Shown piece by piece: positions 8,394-16,911 of a stretch of 64,000 nucleotides of DNA (the stretch's first letter is position 1; every line of letters starts with the position of its first letter). The translations under genes were made by a program, and so were the position numbers. The stretch spans positions 558,001 through 622,000 of the forward strand of contig JBOEGE010000005.1 of the NCBI GenBank assembly GCA_050633265.1, read 5' to 3'. This stretch comes from JBLHZY01 sp050633265. Lineage in GTDB: Bacteria > Pseudomonadota > Alphaproteobacteria > Rhodobacterales > Rhodobacteraceae. Under the pieces are notes generated by a model, which did no database searches, was not told the origin of the DNA, and was given only the letters and a program-made list of their open reading frames with translations.

Positions 8394-8407
8394 TTAATCA
8401 TGATAAA
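8394..8407. promoter_or_regulatory. ATCATGAT palindrome, copy 4 (putative GntR operator)
   Basis: TTAATCATGATAAA matches TTNATCATGATNAA exactly and ends 12 bases before the hydrolase ATG; it would block transcription or the start of translation there. Confidence 0.7.
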
Positions 8408-8418
8408 TAGGTAATCCA

Positions 8419-9636
8419 ATGCCCTATGGTGCAAAAGCTCAGGAAAGATTAGCCCGAATTGCCACCTGTTCGCAGGATCGCAATGGCGTCACCCGTTTTC
8501 CCTTCACGAAGGCCCATCACCAAGCCATCGCGCAGATCACACACTGGATGGAGCGCGCCGGGCTCAGCACCTCGATGGACAGCGCAGCGACCTTGATCGG
8601 CCGCTTGGAGGGGCCAAAGGGCGCGAAAACCCTGCTGCTCGGCTCGCATCAGGATTCTGTCCGAAATGGCGGGCGCTATGATGGGATCATGGGGATCGCA
8701 TTGGCCTGTTTGGCGCTGCAAAAACTCAAAGACTCAAACATCGCGCTGCCTTTCGCGGTTGAGGTTCTGGCCTTTGCCGATGAAGAAGGCGCGCGCTTTC
8801 CAACCGCTTTGATGGGGCCGCGCGCCCTGGCAGGAAGCTTTGATCCTGCGGTTCTTGACATGTGTGATCGCGATGGGATTTCACTTGCCGATGCGCTTGC
8901 AGAGTTTGGCGGCGCACCGCAAGATTTGCACAGTCTTGCGCGCCAACCCGATGAAATCATTGGATATATAGAGACACATATTGAGCAGGGCCCTGTTCTT
9001 GAGGTGCAAGATCTTGCGCTTGGGATCGTCACGGCGATCTGCGGGATTGAACGCAATGAGATCGTCTTTAGCGGCGAAACGGGCCATGCGGGCACCGTGC
9101 CGATGAAGGGGCGCAAGGATGCGCTTGTCGCCGCGGCGCGCTTTATCGCTGAAGTCTCGGATCGGGCCAATACCGCGAATGCGATCCGCGCCACGGTCGG
9201 TGCGCTCTCTATCGCGCCCGATGTGGTCAACGCCATTCCGAACAGCGCCAAACTCACCCTCGAAATCCGCAGCGAAGCCGATAAATCACGCGCCGATTTT
9301 GCCGCCGCTATGCGCAGCATCGCAGAGCAGATCGCCGCCCGCTCCGGCACTGAATTCACCATGCGCCGCACCTATGAACAACCCGCCGTTCAATGCGCGC
9401 CGGGCCTGACAAACGCCCTGATCACAGCCGCGAAAGCCGAAGGTCACCGCCCCTTTTCCCTGCCCTCGGGCGCAACCCATGATGCCTCGGCCATGGCCGA
9501 TCTTTGCCCCATTGCGATGCTCTTTGTGCGCTGCACCAATGGGTTAAGCCATCACCCCGATGAATTCGCCAGTGATGCCGATATGGGCGCCGCGATCAAC
9601 ACGCTGGCCATCGCATTGACCCAGATCGAGGCCTAA
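8419..9636 (+). CDS. M20-family amidohydrolase, N-carbamoyl-amino acid hydrolase / allantoate amidohydrolase type
   Basis: A 405-residue metal-dependent hydrolase of the HyuC/AllC group. Metal and catalytic residues are in place: His77 and Asp88 in GSHQDSVRNGGRYDG, Glu122-Glu123 in DEEGARF, His187 in ETHIEQGP, and a C-terminal His in SGATHDASAMA. The dimerisation-domain motif GETGHAGTVPM is also present. Enzymes of this group cleave ureido groups from N-carbamoyl amino acids or allantoate, or cleave related amides. Regulated with the importer (shared operator type), so the imported ligand is plausibly an N-carbamoylated or similarly blocked amino acid or short peptide. Specificity cannot be read from sequence alone. 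Confidence 0.88.
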   Translation: MPYGAKAQERLARIATCSQDRNGVTRFPFTKAHHQAIAQITHWMERAGLSTSMDSAATLIGRLEGPKGAKTLLLGSHQDSVRNGGRYDGIMGIALACLALQKLKDSNIALPFAVEVLAFADEEGARFPTALMGPRALAGSFDPAVLDMCDRDGISLADALAEFGGAPQDLHSLARQPDEIIGYIETHIEQGPVLEVQDLALGIVTAICGIERNEIVFSGETGHAGTVPMKGRKDALVAAARFIAEVSDRANTANAIRATVGALSIAPDVVNAIPNSAKLTLEIRSEADKSRADFAAAMRSIAEQIAARSGTEFTMRRTYEQPAVQCAPGLTNALITAAKAEGHRPFSLPSGATHDASAMADLCPIAMLFVRCTNGLSHHPDEFASDADMGAAINTLAIALTQIEA

Positions 9637-10388
9637 ATCAGCCCCGCAACCCCGTTCCAGATCAGCCGCAAAGAGATCAGCACCAAGACGATATCAAGCG
9701 CGCGTTTGAAGGCTTTGTCATTGATCCGCAGCAAGATGGCGCGCCCGGCCAACGTCCCTAAAAACCCTGCGCCGATCATCAGAGCGATGAAGAAGATCCA
9801 TGGCCCAAAGGCAAATCCAAGCAAGCCAAAGGCAAAGATTTTCAGCATATGCTGGAGGCTCATCAGACTGGCATGCGTGGCCACATGGGCCTGGCGCTCA
9901 AGCTGCAAAGACTTGGTGAAATTGGCCACGAATACCCCAGAAGCCCCGAAAAACATTGTCAAAAAGCTGGTGATGCCGCCGATAAGCCATGCGTTTTTCG
10001 ACAGCCATTTTGGCGCCTGCATCAGCACGTTCCAGATCACAAACCCGCCAACACCGATCTGTATCCACGCAGGCGAAAGCGCAACCGCGATCATCCCGCC
10101 AAGCCCGACCCCAAGCAGCGACCCCGCAGCAAACCAAACCAAGGGCGCCCATTGAATATGCCGGCGCATCAGCCCAGCGCGAAAAAGATTTGAGCCGAGC
10201 TGAACAACACCATGCACCGGTATCAGCGCAGCGGCGGGCATCAAACTGGCCATCATCGCCAGCAAAAGCGCACCCCCACCAATCCCCAGTGAGACGGTGA
10301 TAAAAGAGCCGGCAAAGCTCGTCAGCAGCAGCGCGATCAAAGCCGCAGGATCGAGCCCCGCTAGGGCAAGGGAGAGGAGGTCAGCCAT
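9633..10388 (-). CDS. TSUP-family (TauE/SafE) membrane transporter
   Basis: A 251-residue integral membrane protein with about eight hydrophobic segments in two similar halves, the N-terminal half holding the glycine-rich SLGIGGGALLLAMMASLMP segment and the second half TSFLTMFFGASGVFVANF, as in TauE/SafE anion exporters. Family members export sulfite, sulfoacetate and other organic anions; the substrate here is open. It is convergent with the amidohydrolase gene (stop codons overlap by four bases) and stands as a single gene. A GTATAC-N4-GTATAC repeat lies 60 bases upstream. Confidence 0.88.
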   Translation of the reverse strand: MADLLSLALAGLDPAALIALLLTSFAGSFITVSLGIGGGALLLAMMASLMPAAALIPVHGVVQLGSNLFRAGLMRRHIQWAPLVWFAAGSLLGVGLGGMIAVALSPAWIQIGVGGFVIWNVLMQAPKWLSKNAWLIGGITSFLTMFFGASGVFVANFTKSLQLERQAHVATHASLMSLQHMLKIFAFGLLGFAFGPWIFFIALMIGAGFLGTLAGRAILLRINDKAFKRALDIVLVLISLRLIWNGVAGLI

Positions 10389-10447
10389 CGCTCAACTCAT
10401 CAAAGAGAGGTCCAATAAGATCGGATGAGTGCGAGCTTACCTCAATT

Positions 10448-10463
10448 GTATACATCAGTATAC
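10448..10463. promoter_or_regulatory. GTATAC-ATCA-GTATAC inverted repeat, putative operator of the TSUP gene
   Basis: Two GTATAC hexamers spaced by four bases in the 130-base gap between the TSUP and SDR genes, 60 bases before the TSUP start. GTATAC-type sites are typical of several GntR regulators, but no cognate gene sits next to it. Confidence 0.5.
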
Positions 10464-10518
10464 CAAAATATTTGCCACCCCAAAAAACCGCCCAAACAGC
10501 CCAGAACGCCGCGCCCGG

Positions 10519-11214
10519 CTAGGCGCCCGCTGCGCCAACTGTCATCCCACCACAGACATAAAGCACCTGCCCCGTGACAAATCCCGAACGCGCATCAAGC
10601 AGATAGCTCGCCGCATGAGCGACATCCTCGGGCGTGCCAACGCGGCGAACAGGAATGCCCTCAATGATCGCTCGCGTGCGCGGCGCCCCGGGCGGATTGG
10701 CGCGATCAAAAAGCTCTGTTCTGATCGGGCCGGGGCCGATCGCATTGGCCGTGATCCCATCAACCCCAAGCTCAAGCGCCCATGTTTTGGCCATGCCGAT
10801 CAGGCCGGCCTTTGTCGCTGCATAAGCCGTGCGCAGCTCTTTGCCCAATGCCGCGCGCGAAGCCATATTGACGATACGCCCAAAGCCCGCCGCGCGCATT
10901 CCCGGCAGTAAGGCCTGGGTCACTTGCAGAGTTGCGCGCAAGTTCAACGCAACCGCGCGATCGAACTCTTCAAGCGTTTGATCAGCCAGTGAATTTGGCG
11001 CCACGAGGCCAACATTATTCACCAGCCGCGTGATTGGCCCACCCCGGAGCGCCTCCTCCACAGCGCGGGCCACTTGCGCCTCGTCACTAAGATCAGCAGC
11101 AATATCCCCGCCCCGCAAATCAATCGTAATCGGCGCATAGCCATCGGCCCGGCAGCGCTCTGCAATCGCCGCGCCAATCCCCGCACCACCCCCGGTAATC
11201 AGAACCCGGTTCAT
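10519..11214 (-). CDS. short-chain dehydrogenase/reductase (SDR)
   Basis: A 231-residue classical SDR with a Rossmann fold. The cofactor loop TGGGAGIG is at residues 7-14, NNVG at 66-69, and the catalytic Ser119, Tyr131 and Lys135 (YAATK) are present. ITIDLRGGD after the second strand has Asp32 near the end of beta-2, which favours NAD(H). It is the last gene of the sulfatase-cyclase operon and overlaps the cyclase-family gene by ATGA, so the two products are probably made together and act in one pathway. The substrate, likely a hydroxy acid or sugar-derived alcohol, is not evident. Confidence 0.9.
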   Translation of the reverse strand: MNRVLITGGGAGIGAAIAERCRADGYAPITIDLRGGDIAADLSDEAQVARAVEEALRGGPITRLVNNVGLVAPNSLADQTLEEFDRAVALNLRATLQVTQALLPGMRAAGFGRIVNMASRAALGKELRTAYAATKAGLIGMAKTWALELGVDGITANAIGPGPIRTELFDRANPPGAPRTRAIIEGIPVRRVGTPEDVAHAASYLLDARSGFVTGQVLYVCGGMTVGAAGA

Positions 11215-12257
11215 ACGGTCGCCACCGGGGTAACCGGCGATCCAACCGCACCGGGAAGACGCAACGGCGGGGCCGTCAACAAAAAGCGCGAGCGGCCGTT
11301 TTCACGCAGCCAATTGGCCAGCGGCGTCAGATGCCACAGCTCGCCTAGATGGATGCCATTTTTAAACAAGCAATGCTCGTGTAGTGGTAAAAGCGCGCAG
11401 CACGTATCGCCCGCGCGGGCCGGAAACGCCTCGACCGCGTAGTTATCCGCGATCAAGGTCGCAAGCCCACTATCGGTGATCCATTGGAGCAGCTTTTCAT
11501 CGCGCCCATCCAGCGCCGTGCAGGAATTATGCAGCGCGTCCTTATCCGGCGCGCCGCCCATCCCAAGCACAAGCTGCGCAAATCCTGTGTGCAGGCAAAC
11601 CATATCGCCGCGCGTGACCTCAACGTGATCCGCCTCCATCACCCGCATCAAATCGTCATAACCAATCAGCTTATGCGCATCGCCAAAATGCGCGTGCAAA
11701 TCGATCATCACAGCGCGCCCCTGAACCGCATGTGCGGCCATGTTTTCGATCCCGAGCCTTTTGGCATTCGAGGTGCTTTGCGGCTTCATATTCGCGCCGA
11801 TGCCAGCGTCCGAAATATCATCCGGGCCGATGATATCAATCCCGGCGCGAAATCCGTTGTAATAGACCTGCTCGGCAATCCCATCGCCATCCGCATCAAA
11901 GCTCGATCCGACATGCGAAAGCGCATCCCACTGGGTCGAATATTGCAAATGCATGATCACCAAATCATCCGAAACAACATCGCTTGGCCCTTGGCCCGCG
12001 ATCCCCAAGGGCGCATTAAAATTGGGCGCATCAGAGCGCAAGGTGGGCCGCAGGATCGGCGGATTGCGCCGCGGGTTCAGCCCATTGCCGCCGGGATAAT
12101 CGAGCGGCAAAGAGAGGCAAAAGGAAAGCCCTTCGCGCGCCTCGGCAATGCCTTCGCGCAGCTTTTTCTGCGTGATCAGATTGAGCCGACCCAGCTGATC
12201 ATCCGCGCCAAACTCACCCCAATTCGAGCCCTCAGGCCGCTGCTTCCACCGCATCAT
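11211..12257 (-). CDS. cyclase-family hydrolase (kynurenine formamidase/putative cyclase fold)
   Basis: A 348-residue member of the metal-dependent 'putative cyclase' family. The metal motif, HxGTHxDxxxH in small members, appears as HLQYSTQWDALSH with His103, Asp111 and His115 kept but the GTH part changed to STQ, as in the larger subgroup of this family. GDMVCLHTGF in the middle and a late LLPLHEHCLFKNGIHLGEL region also fit. These enzymes hydrolyse amides or lactones such as N-formylkynurenine or isatin. Start at 12257 has a GGGGGGAA ribosome site; the gene follows the sulfatase after 12 bases and overlaps the SDR gene. Reaction inferred only at family level. Confidence 0.82.
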   Translation of the reverse strand: MMRWKQRPEGSNWGEFGADDQLGRLNLITQKKLREGIAEAREGLSFCLSLPLDYPGGNGLNPRRNPPILRPTLRSDAPNFNAPLGIAGQGPSDVVSDDLVIMHLQYSTQWDALSHVGSSFDADGDGIAEQVYYNGFRAGIDIIGPDDISDAGIGANMKPQSTSNAKRLGIENMAAHAVQGRAVMIDLHAHFGDAHKLIGYDDLMRVMEADHVEVTRGDMVCLHTGFAQLVLGMGGAPDKDALHNSCTALDGRDEKLLQWITDSGLATLIADNYAVEAFPARAGDTCCALLPLHEHCLFKNGIHLGELWHLTPLANWLRENGRSRFLLTAPPLRLPGAVGSPVTPVATV

Positions 12258-12269
12258 TTCCCCCCAATT

Positions 12270-13931
12270 TCAATTCTTTATACGCTTATCTTCAACTTTT
12301 CCCTGAACTTTAACAAGCAGCTCAGGATCAACCTCAGACCCATCATAAAGCCCAAGCAAAATCCCCTTGCGCAATGCCTTGCCACGCTTGCCGATGATCG
12401 CCTCTTCGCTCAGTGTCACCCGCTGCGACATGCGCCGCGCCCAGCGCCCCAACCGCTCATACATCATCTCAATCACAGGATCATAAAGCGGATCTGCACC
12501 CAGATCATTCAGCTCGTCCGGATCGGCCTTCATATCAAAAAGCATCGGGCGAAAGCCGCCCTCGGCATGCATGAATTTCCAGCGCTCATCAGCAATCATA
12601 AAGAGCCTGCAATCGCGCGGCGCAAGGCCAAGGCGGCCCGCTGCGGGCGTTATCGAATAGTCAAATTCCGAGACCGCATAATCGCGCCAATCGGGCGCCT
12701 CACCATGCAAAAACGGCATCAAAGAGCGCCCTTCAAGGATGTGATCCGCAACCTTCCCACCGGCCATTTCAACGAATGTCGGCGCAAGATCAATCGCCTC
12801 AACAAGCGCATCACACGTCTGGCCGCGGCTCGCATCCGCCTCTTTGCGCGGATCGCAAATAATCAGCGGAATCTTCACTGAGCAATCGTGAAATAGATCC
12901 TTCTCGCCAAGCCAATGATCGCCCAGATAATCCCCGTGATCCGATGTCAAAACGATCACCGTATTGTCCATCTGGCCGCTCTCTTCGAGATAGGCAAACA
13001 GCCGCCCCATCTGATCATCACATTGTTTGATCAGCCCCATATAGGCCGGGATCGCCTTATCGCGAACCTCTTCTTTAGAGAAGCCTTTGGAGATCAGGCT
13101 TTGCATATAAGCGCCATAAACCGGATGCGGATCGTCGCGCTCGGCCTCGGATCGCACAGCGGGCGGAACATGCGCAGGGCCGAACATATCGTTATAGGGC
13201 GCAGGCACGATATAGGGCCAATGCGGCTTGATATAGCTGAGATGGCAAAGCCATGGCGCGCCGCACTTCTTGGCCTCGATAAACTCAATCGCCTTGGTGG
13301 TTAACCACGGGGTTTCGCTGTCTTCTTCAGCGATATTTGCAGGCTGATCGGCATGGGCCATAAGCCAGCCGGAAAGCAAATCGCCCTCGTCAGAAACACC
13401 CGCATTCGCATGATCATTCCATGGATTTTCGCCCGAGTAGCCCTTGGATTTGAGGTACTCATTATAGGGCGAGCGGCTTTGATCATAAAACCCGTCCGGC
13501 CCCTCGGCCCACAATCCATCATCGCGCACCCAAACGTCAAAACCGCATTCCGCTTGGCGCGCGCCAATGACGCTATCAGGCGCAATCCCAAGGCGCGCCA
13601 TCCCGGCGGCGTCCGCTTCCATATGGGTCTTACCAACGAGCCAGCTCTCCATTCCGGCCGCTCGAAGATGATCGCCAAGCGTGATCTCGCCCACGCGGAT
13701 TGGGAAATTATTGCGCTGCGCCCCGTGCGAATGGCAGTAACGGCCCGTATAAAAAGACATCCGCGAAGCGCCGCAGATCGGCGATTGAACATAGGTCCGG
13801 GTAAAGCGCAAACCGCGCGCCGCGATGCGATCAATATTGGGCGTATGAAGATGCGGATGGCCCGCGCAGGAAAGGTAATCCCAGCGCAATTGATCGAACA
13901 TCACAAACAGAATATTGGGCGCATCACTCAT
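12270..13931 (-). CDS. sulfatase-family hydrolase (formylglycine-dependent type)
   Basis: A 553-residue alkaline-phosphatase-superfamily enzyme without a signal peptide, so probably cytoplasmic. The catalytic motif is Cys53-Gly-Ala-Ser-Arg57 followed by MSFYTGRY; Cys53 would be oxidised to formylglycine. Ala replaces the common Pro of CxPxR, which is allowed. Metal ligands are seen at Asp13-Gln14 (FDQLRWDYL), Lys101/His103 (VGKTHME) and TSDHGDYLGDH. The DQ pair and the general layout resemble choline-sulfatase and phosphonate monoester hydrolase subgroups as much as arylsulfatases, so the ester type is open. The gene overlaps the regulator upstream by ATGA and heads the degradative genes. Confidence 0.87.
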   Translation of the reverse strand: MSDAPNILFVMFDQLRWDYLSCAGHPHLHTPNIDRIAARGLRFTRTYVQSPICGASRMSFYTGRYCHSHGAQRNNFPIRVGEITLGDHLRAAGMESWLVGKTHMEADAAGMARLGIAPDSVIGARQAECGFDVWVRDDGLWAEGPDGFYDQSRSPYNEYLKSKGYSGENPWNDHANAGVSDEGDLLSGWLMAHADQPANIAEEDSETPWLTTKAIEFIEAKKCGAPWLCHLSYIKPHWPYIVPAPYNDMFGPAHVPPAVRSEAERDDPHPVYGAYMQSLISKGFSKEEVRDKAIPAYMGLIKQCDDQMGRLFAYLEESGQMDNTVIVLTSDHGDYLGDHWLGEKDLFHDCSVKIPLIICDPRKEADASRGQTCDALVEAIDLAPTFVEMAGGKVADHILEGRSLMPFLHGEAPDWRDYAVSEFDYSITPAAGRLGLAPRDCRLFMIADERWKFMHAEGGFRPMLFDMKADPDELNDLGADPLYDPVIEMMYERLGRWARRMSQRVTLSEEAIIGKRGKALRKGILLGLYDGSEVDPELLVKVQGKVEDKRIKN

Positions 13932-14575
13932 GCTTTTGACACTTCGCCAAGAGCATCCCCACCAGAAGCCTCGCGCGATCCATCATGGGTACAAACGCAT
14001 AAAATTCGCGCTGGCTGATCCGTCGCAGAGGCATAAAGATGCCCGCGCCGACTATCAAAATAAAGGCTCTCGCCTGTGCCCAATGTCACCGGCTCCAGAT
14101 TTTCCATCTGAACGATCACCTCCCCCTCAAGCACAAAAAGAAATTCCTCGCCCGCATGGCTTACCATACGATCAAACTTCATCATTTCCAGCGGCTTAAG
14201 CGTTCCCAGCATCGGCACCATGGTGCGCCCCTGCACCTTTTGAAACAGCATCTCATAGGTGTAATTATCTGTCTCATGATAGCCAAAATCGCCCCTGCGC
14301 GACAGTGAGACACCGCCCTGCTCAAAACGCGTGCCCTCTTCGGCAAAGAGCTCAGCCAGATCAACCCCAAGCCCGCGCGCAAGGCGGCTAAAGCGATCAT
14401 AGGTCGGCGCCATCAGGTTGCGCTCAATCTTTGAGACAGTCGAAATCGCAAGGCCCGAAAGCTCGGCCACATCCTGAATGGTCAGCCCTTTGGATTTGCG
14501 CAAAGCACGCAATCGAACGGCAAGTGCGGCGCGGCTTTCGGCTTCGGGCGTTTGAGGATCGTCAGAGCCACTCAT
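13928..14575 (-). CDS. XRE-family regulator with C-terminal cupin domain
   Basis: A 215-residue protein joining an N-terminal helix-turn-helix (residues 18-75, RLRALRKSKGLTIQDVAEL then SGLAISTVSKIERN) to a small cupin domain (about 140-205, AGEEFLFVLEGEVIVQ ... GESLYFDSRRGH). Regulators of this build often control amino acid, amine or sulfonate catabolism and bind the ligand in the cupin. The ATG at 14575 was chosen because it gives the usual N terminus. It is the first gene of the minus-strand operon and divergent from the FAD oxidoreductase and TctCBA genes, so it is well placed to control both sides. Confidence 0.88.
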   Translation of the reverse strand: MSGSDDPQTPEAESRAALAVRLRALRKSKGLTIQDVAELSGLAISTVSKIERNLMAPTYDRFSRLARGLGVDLAELFAEEGTRFEQGGVSLSRRGDFGYHETDNYTYEMLFQKVQGRTMVPMLGTLKPLEMMKFDRMVSHAGEEFLFVLEGEVIVQMENLEPVTLGTGESLYFDSRRGHLYASATDQPARILCVCTHDGSREASGGDALGEVSKA

Positions 14576-14664
14576 CGGGCAAAACTCCGAAATTTGCTGC
14601 GTAATCTGGCCAAGCGTAAGGCCTTGAGAGGCGCAAATCCATAACAAGCTTGGGAAAAACAAAC

Positions 14665-14688
14665 TTTCCGATTGGAAAATTTCGGATT
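14665..14688. promoter_or_regulatory. repeat-rich divergent promoter region, possible XRE operator
   Basis: In the 160-base gap between the two divergent units, TTTCCGATT and TTTCGGATT lie 13 bases apart start to start, and TTCC-GATT-GGAA forms a small inverted repeat. This is an AT-rich stretch suited to regulator binding, but the pattern is short and could be chance. Confidence 0.3.
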
Positions 14689-14734
14689 AAGCTGCCCCAA
14701 CCCATGAAGCCTAAGGATTCGCGGAGCACCAAAC

Positions 14735-15874
14735 TTGGCCGAGATTTACGATATTGCCGTTGTTGGCGCAGGCATCGCGGGCGCATCCGCTGCGGCGGAA
14801 TGCGCAGCCCTCGGCGCACGCACGATCTTGATCGAGGCCGAAAGCCAGCCGGGCTATCATTCAACCGGGCGCTCTGCGGCGATCCTTGCCCAAAGCTATG
14901 GCAATCCCGTTGTCCGCGCCCTGACCCGCGCCTCAGAAGATTTCTTTACCCATACGCCCGATGGTTTTACCCCGCGCCCGCTTTTAAGCCCACGCAAGCT
15001 GATCCGCATCGCCCGCGCCGATCAAATGGAGAGCCTGCGCGCCTTGTTTGAAGAGCTCTCAGTCGCTTATGATTTGCAATGGCTTGCCCCGGAACAGATC
15101 GAAGAAATCGCCCCGATCTTAAGGAAAGGCTATGCCGCCGGTGGCTTCATCAATGCGCGCGCGCAAGACATTGACGTCCACGCCTTGCACCATGGCTACC
15201 TGTCGATGTTCAAGGCCCATGGCGGAGTGATCATGCTTAAGGCTGCGGTGCATAATCTGCGCCCTGGCCCCCCTTGGGAGATCAGCAGCGGCGGGAACGT
15301 TCTACAGGCAAACACAGTGATAAACGCCGCCGGAGCCTGGGCGGAAAACCTTGGCGCTTTGGCCGGCGCGCGCGCCATCGGGATGATCCCAAAGCGGCGC
15401 ACCGCGATCACCATTGCCGCGCCGAATGGCTTTGATCCCAAAGACTTACCGATGATTGTCGATGCGGACGAAGCCTTTTATCTCAAACCCGAAGCGGGCA
15501 AATTGCTGGCCTCGCCCGCAGATGAAACCGCCTCTGCCCCCTGCGACAGCCAGCCCGAAGAAATCGACATCGCCATCTGCATTGACCGTATCCAAAACGC
15601 CTTTGATCTGGATGTGCGGCGGGTCGAATCCAAATGGGCCGGCCTGCGCAGCTTTGTTCCTGATCGCGCGCCGGTTGTTGGCTTTGATCCCGATGTTGCG
15701 GGCTTTTATTGGCTGGCCGCACAGGGCGGTTACGGTGTGCAAACCGCGCCTGGGCTTGCCCGCATCGCAGCGACACAGATCCTCAATCGCGCGCATCATC
15801 CCGCCGTCCAAGGCTGCGGCCTCGACTTAAACGACATTTCCCCAAAGCGGCTGGCAAACCTTCAGCCCGCATAA
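14735..15874 (+). CDS. FAD-dependent oxidoreductase, DAO family (D-arginine dehydrogenase-like)
   Basis: A 379-residue flavoprotein. The FAD-binding GAGIAG is at residues 11-16, followed by the acidic end of the second strand (ILIEAE) and a YHSTGRSAA segment that is characteristic of DauA-type D-amino acid dehydrogenases; NAAGAWAENL and a C-terminal FYWLAAQGGYGVQTAPG flavin loop complete the fold. It should oxidise an amine or D-amino acid in the cytoplasm. The start is TTG at 14735, eight bases after GGAG; no ATG fits. It leads the plus-strand unit and is followed after 27 bases by the TctC gene, which suggests its substrate arrives through that transporter. Confidence 0.85.
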   Translation: MAEIYDIAVVGAGIAGASAAAECAALGARTILIEAESQPGYHSTGRSAAILAQSYGNPVVRALTRASEDFFTHTPDGFTPRPLLSPRKLIRIARADQMESLRALFEELSVAYDLQWLAPEQIEEIAPILRKGYAAGGFINARAQDIDVHALHHGYLSMFKAHGGVIMLKAAVHNLRPGPPWEISSGGNVLQANTVINAAGAWAENLGALAGARAIGMIPKRRTAITIAAPNGFDPKDLPMIVDADEAFYLKPEAGKLLASPADETASAPCDSQPEEIDIAICIDRIQNAFDLDVRRVESKWAGLRSFVPDRAPVVGFDPDVAGFYWLAAQGGYGVQTAPGLARIAATQILNRAHHPAVQGCGLDLNDISPKRLANLQPA

Positions 15875-15901
15875 CAGCGACAAAACCAACAGGAGAGTGA
15901 C

Positions 15902-16840
15902 ATGACGTTAAAATCCATATTCGCCGGGGCCGCGATCGCCCTTTTCGCCGCCCTGCCCGCCATCGCCGAATGGGCGCCCAAAGGCCCGATCAAGCTGCAA
16001 ATCGGCTTTGATGCGGGCGGCGAGACCGATACTTTAGGCCGTATCGTGGCCAAGGAAATGGCCGCACAAACCGGCTGGGATATCGTTGTTGAGAACAAGC
16101 CCGGCGGCGGCGGCATCGCGATGTTTACGCAGGTCGCCGTTGCCAAACCAGACGGGCAAACCATCGGGCTTGGCGTCTCTATGCCTGTTTTGGTGAACCT
16201 TACCCTGCGCGGCGCAGAGCTGCCGTTTGATCTTGATAGTTTCGATTATCTTGGCACGGTGGCCTATGCGCAAATGGCGATCATCGCCAAGGCTGACGCC
16301 CCCTTTGATGATCTTGCAGGCCTGATCGAATATTCCAAATCCCATGATGGCGCGCTGATCGGCTTTGACGCCAAACCGCAAGAGCTTCTTATGGGCGTGG
16401 TGAGCAATGAAACCGATGCGGGCTTTAAAATGGTCTCGATGAAATCCAGCGCCGAACAGGTGCAAAACGTGATGGGCGGGCATGTTGTTGCGGCCTTCTC
16501 TGGCGGCACCCATATCCCCTATCTCGAAAGCGGTGATCTCAAAATGATCGCGGTCGCCAATGCCAGCCGCCACGGCTATGCCCCTGATATCGCAACGATT
16601 CAAGAGCAAGGCCATGATATCTATGTCGATCCTTACTTCTATTTCGCAGGCCCTGCTGGCCTCTCCGATGAGATCAAAACAGCGCTTTCCGAGGCGCTCT
16701 CGGCCGCGATTTCTTCGGACAATGCCCGCGATGTCATCATGAACACATTCAAAGCCGATCCAACCTTGCTTGGCGCCGATGGCACACGCAAAATGATGGA
16801 TGATGGCCTTGCGAATGTGGCCAAACTTTTCGGCAAATAG
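15902..16840 (+). CDS. tripartite tricarboxylate transporter substrate-binding protein (TctC/Bug family)
   Basis: A 312-residue periplasmic protein. The signal peptide ends at about residue 22 (LFAALPAIA then EWAPKGP). The Bug-family motif appears as GFDAGGETDTLGRIVA, followed by ENKPGGGG. AGGAGAGTGAC precedes the ATG. It delivers an organic anion to the TctBA membrane pair encoded directly downstream. The Bug family binds carboxylates and some amino acids; the pocket variant (DAGGETD rather than PAGGGTD) may point to an unusual ligand. Confidence 0.92.
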   Translation: MTLKSIFAGAAIALFAALPAIAEWAPKGPIKLQIGFDAGGETDTLGRIVAKEMAAQTGWDIVVENKPGGGGIAMFTQVAVAKPDGQTIGLGVSMPVLVNLTLRGAELPFDLDSFDYLGTVAYAQMAIIAKADAPFDDLAGLIEYSKSHDGALIGFDAKPQELLMGVVSNETDAGFKMVSMKSSAEQVQNVMGGHVVAAFSGGTHIPYLESGDLKMIAVANASRHGYAPDIATIQEQGHDIYVDPYFYFAGPAGLSDEIKTALSEALSAAISSDNARDVIMNTFKADPTLLGADGTRKMMDDGLANVAKLFGK

Positions 16841-16911
16841 GTGCGGCAACACCCCTCTTTTTGGTGCGCAGAGCGCGCCCTTTTCATCGCCTCTTTTGGG
16901 GGCGCTGAAAC

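Noticed and set aside
11484..12881. 465-codon open frame opposite the cyclase-family and sulfatase genes
   Set aside because: Low-complexity, highly basic product with no motif; the minus-strand genes have full catalytic motifs and coupled starts.
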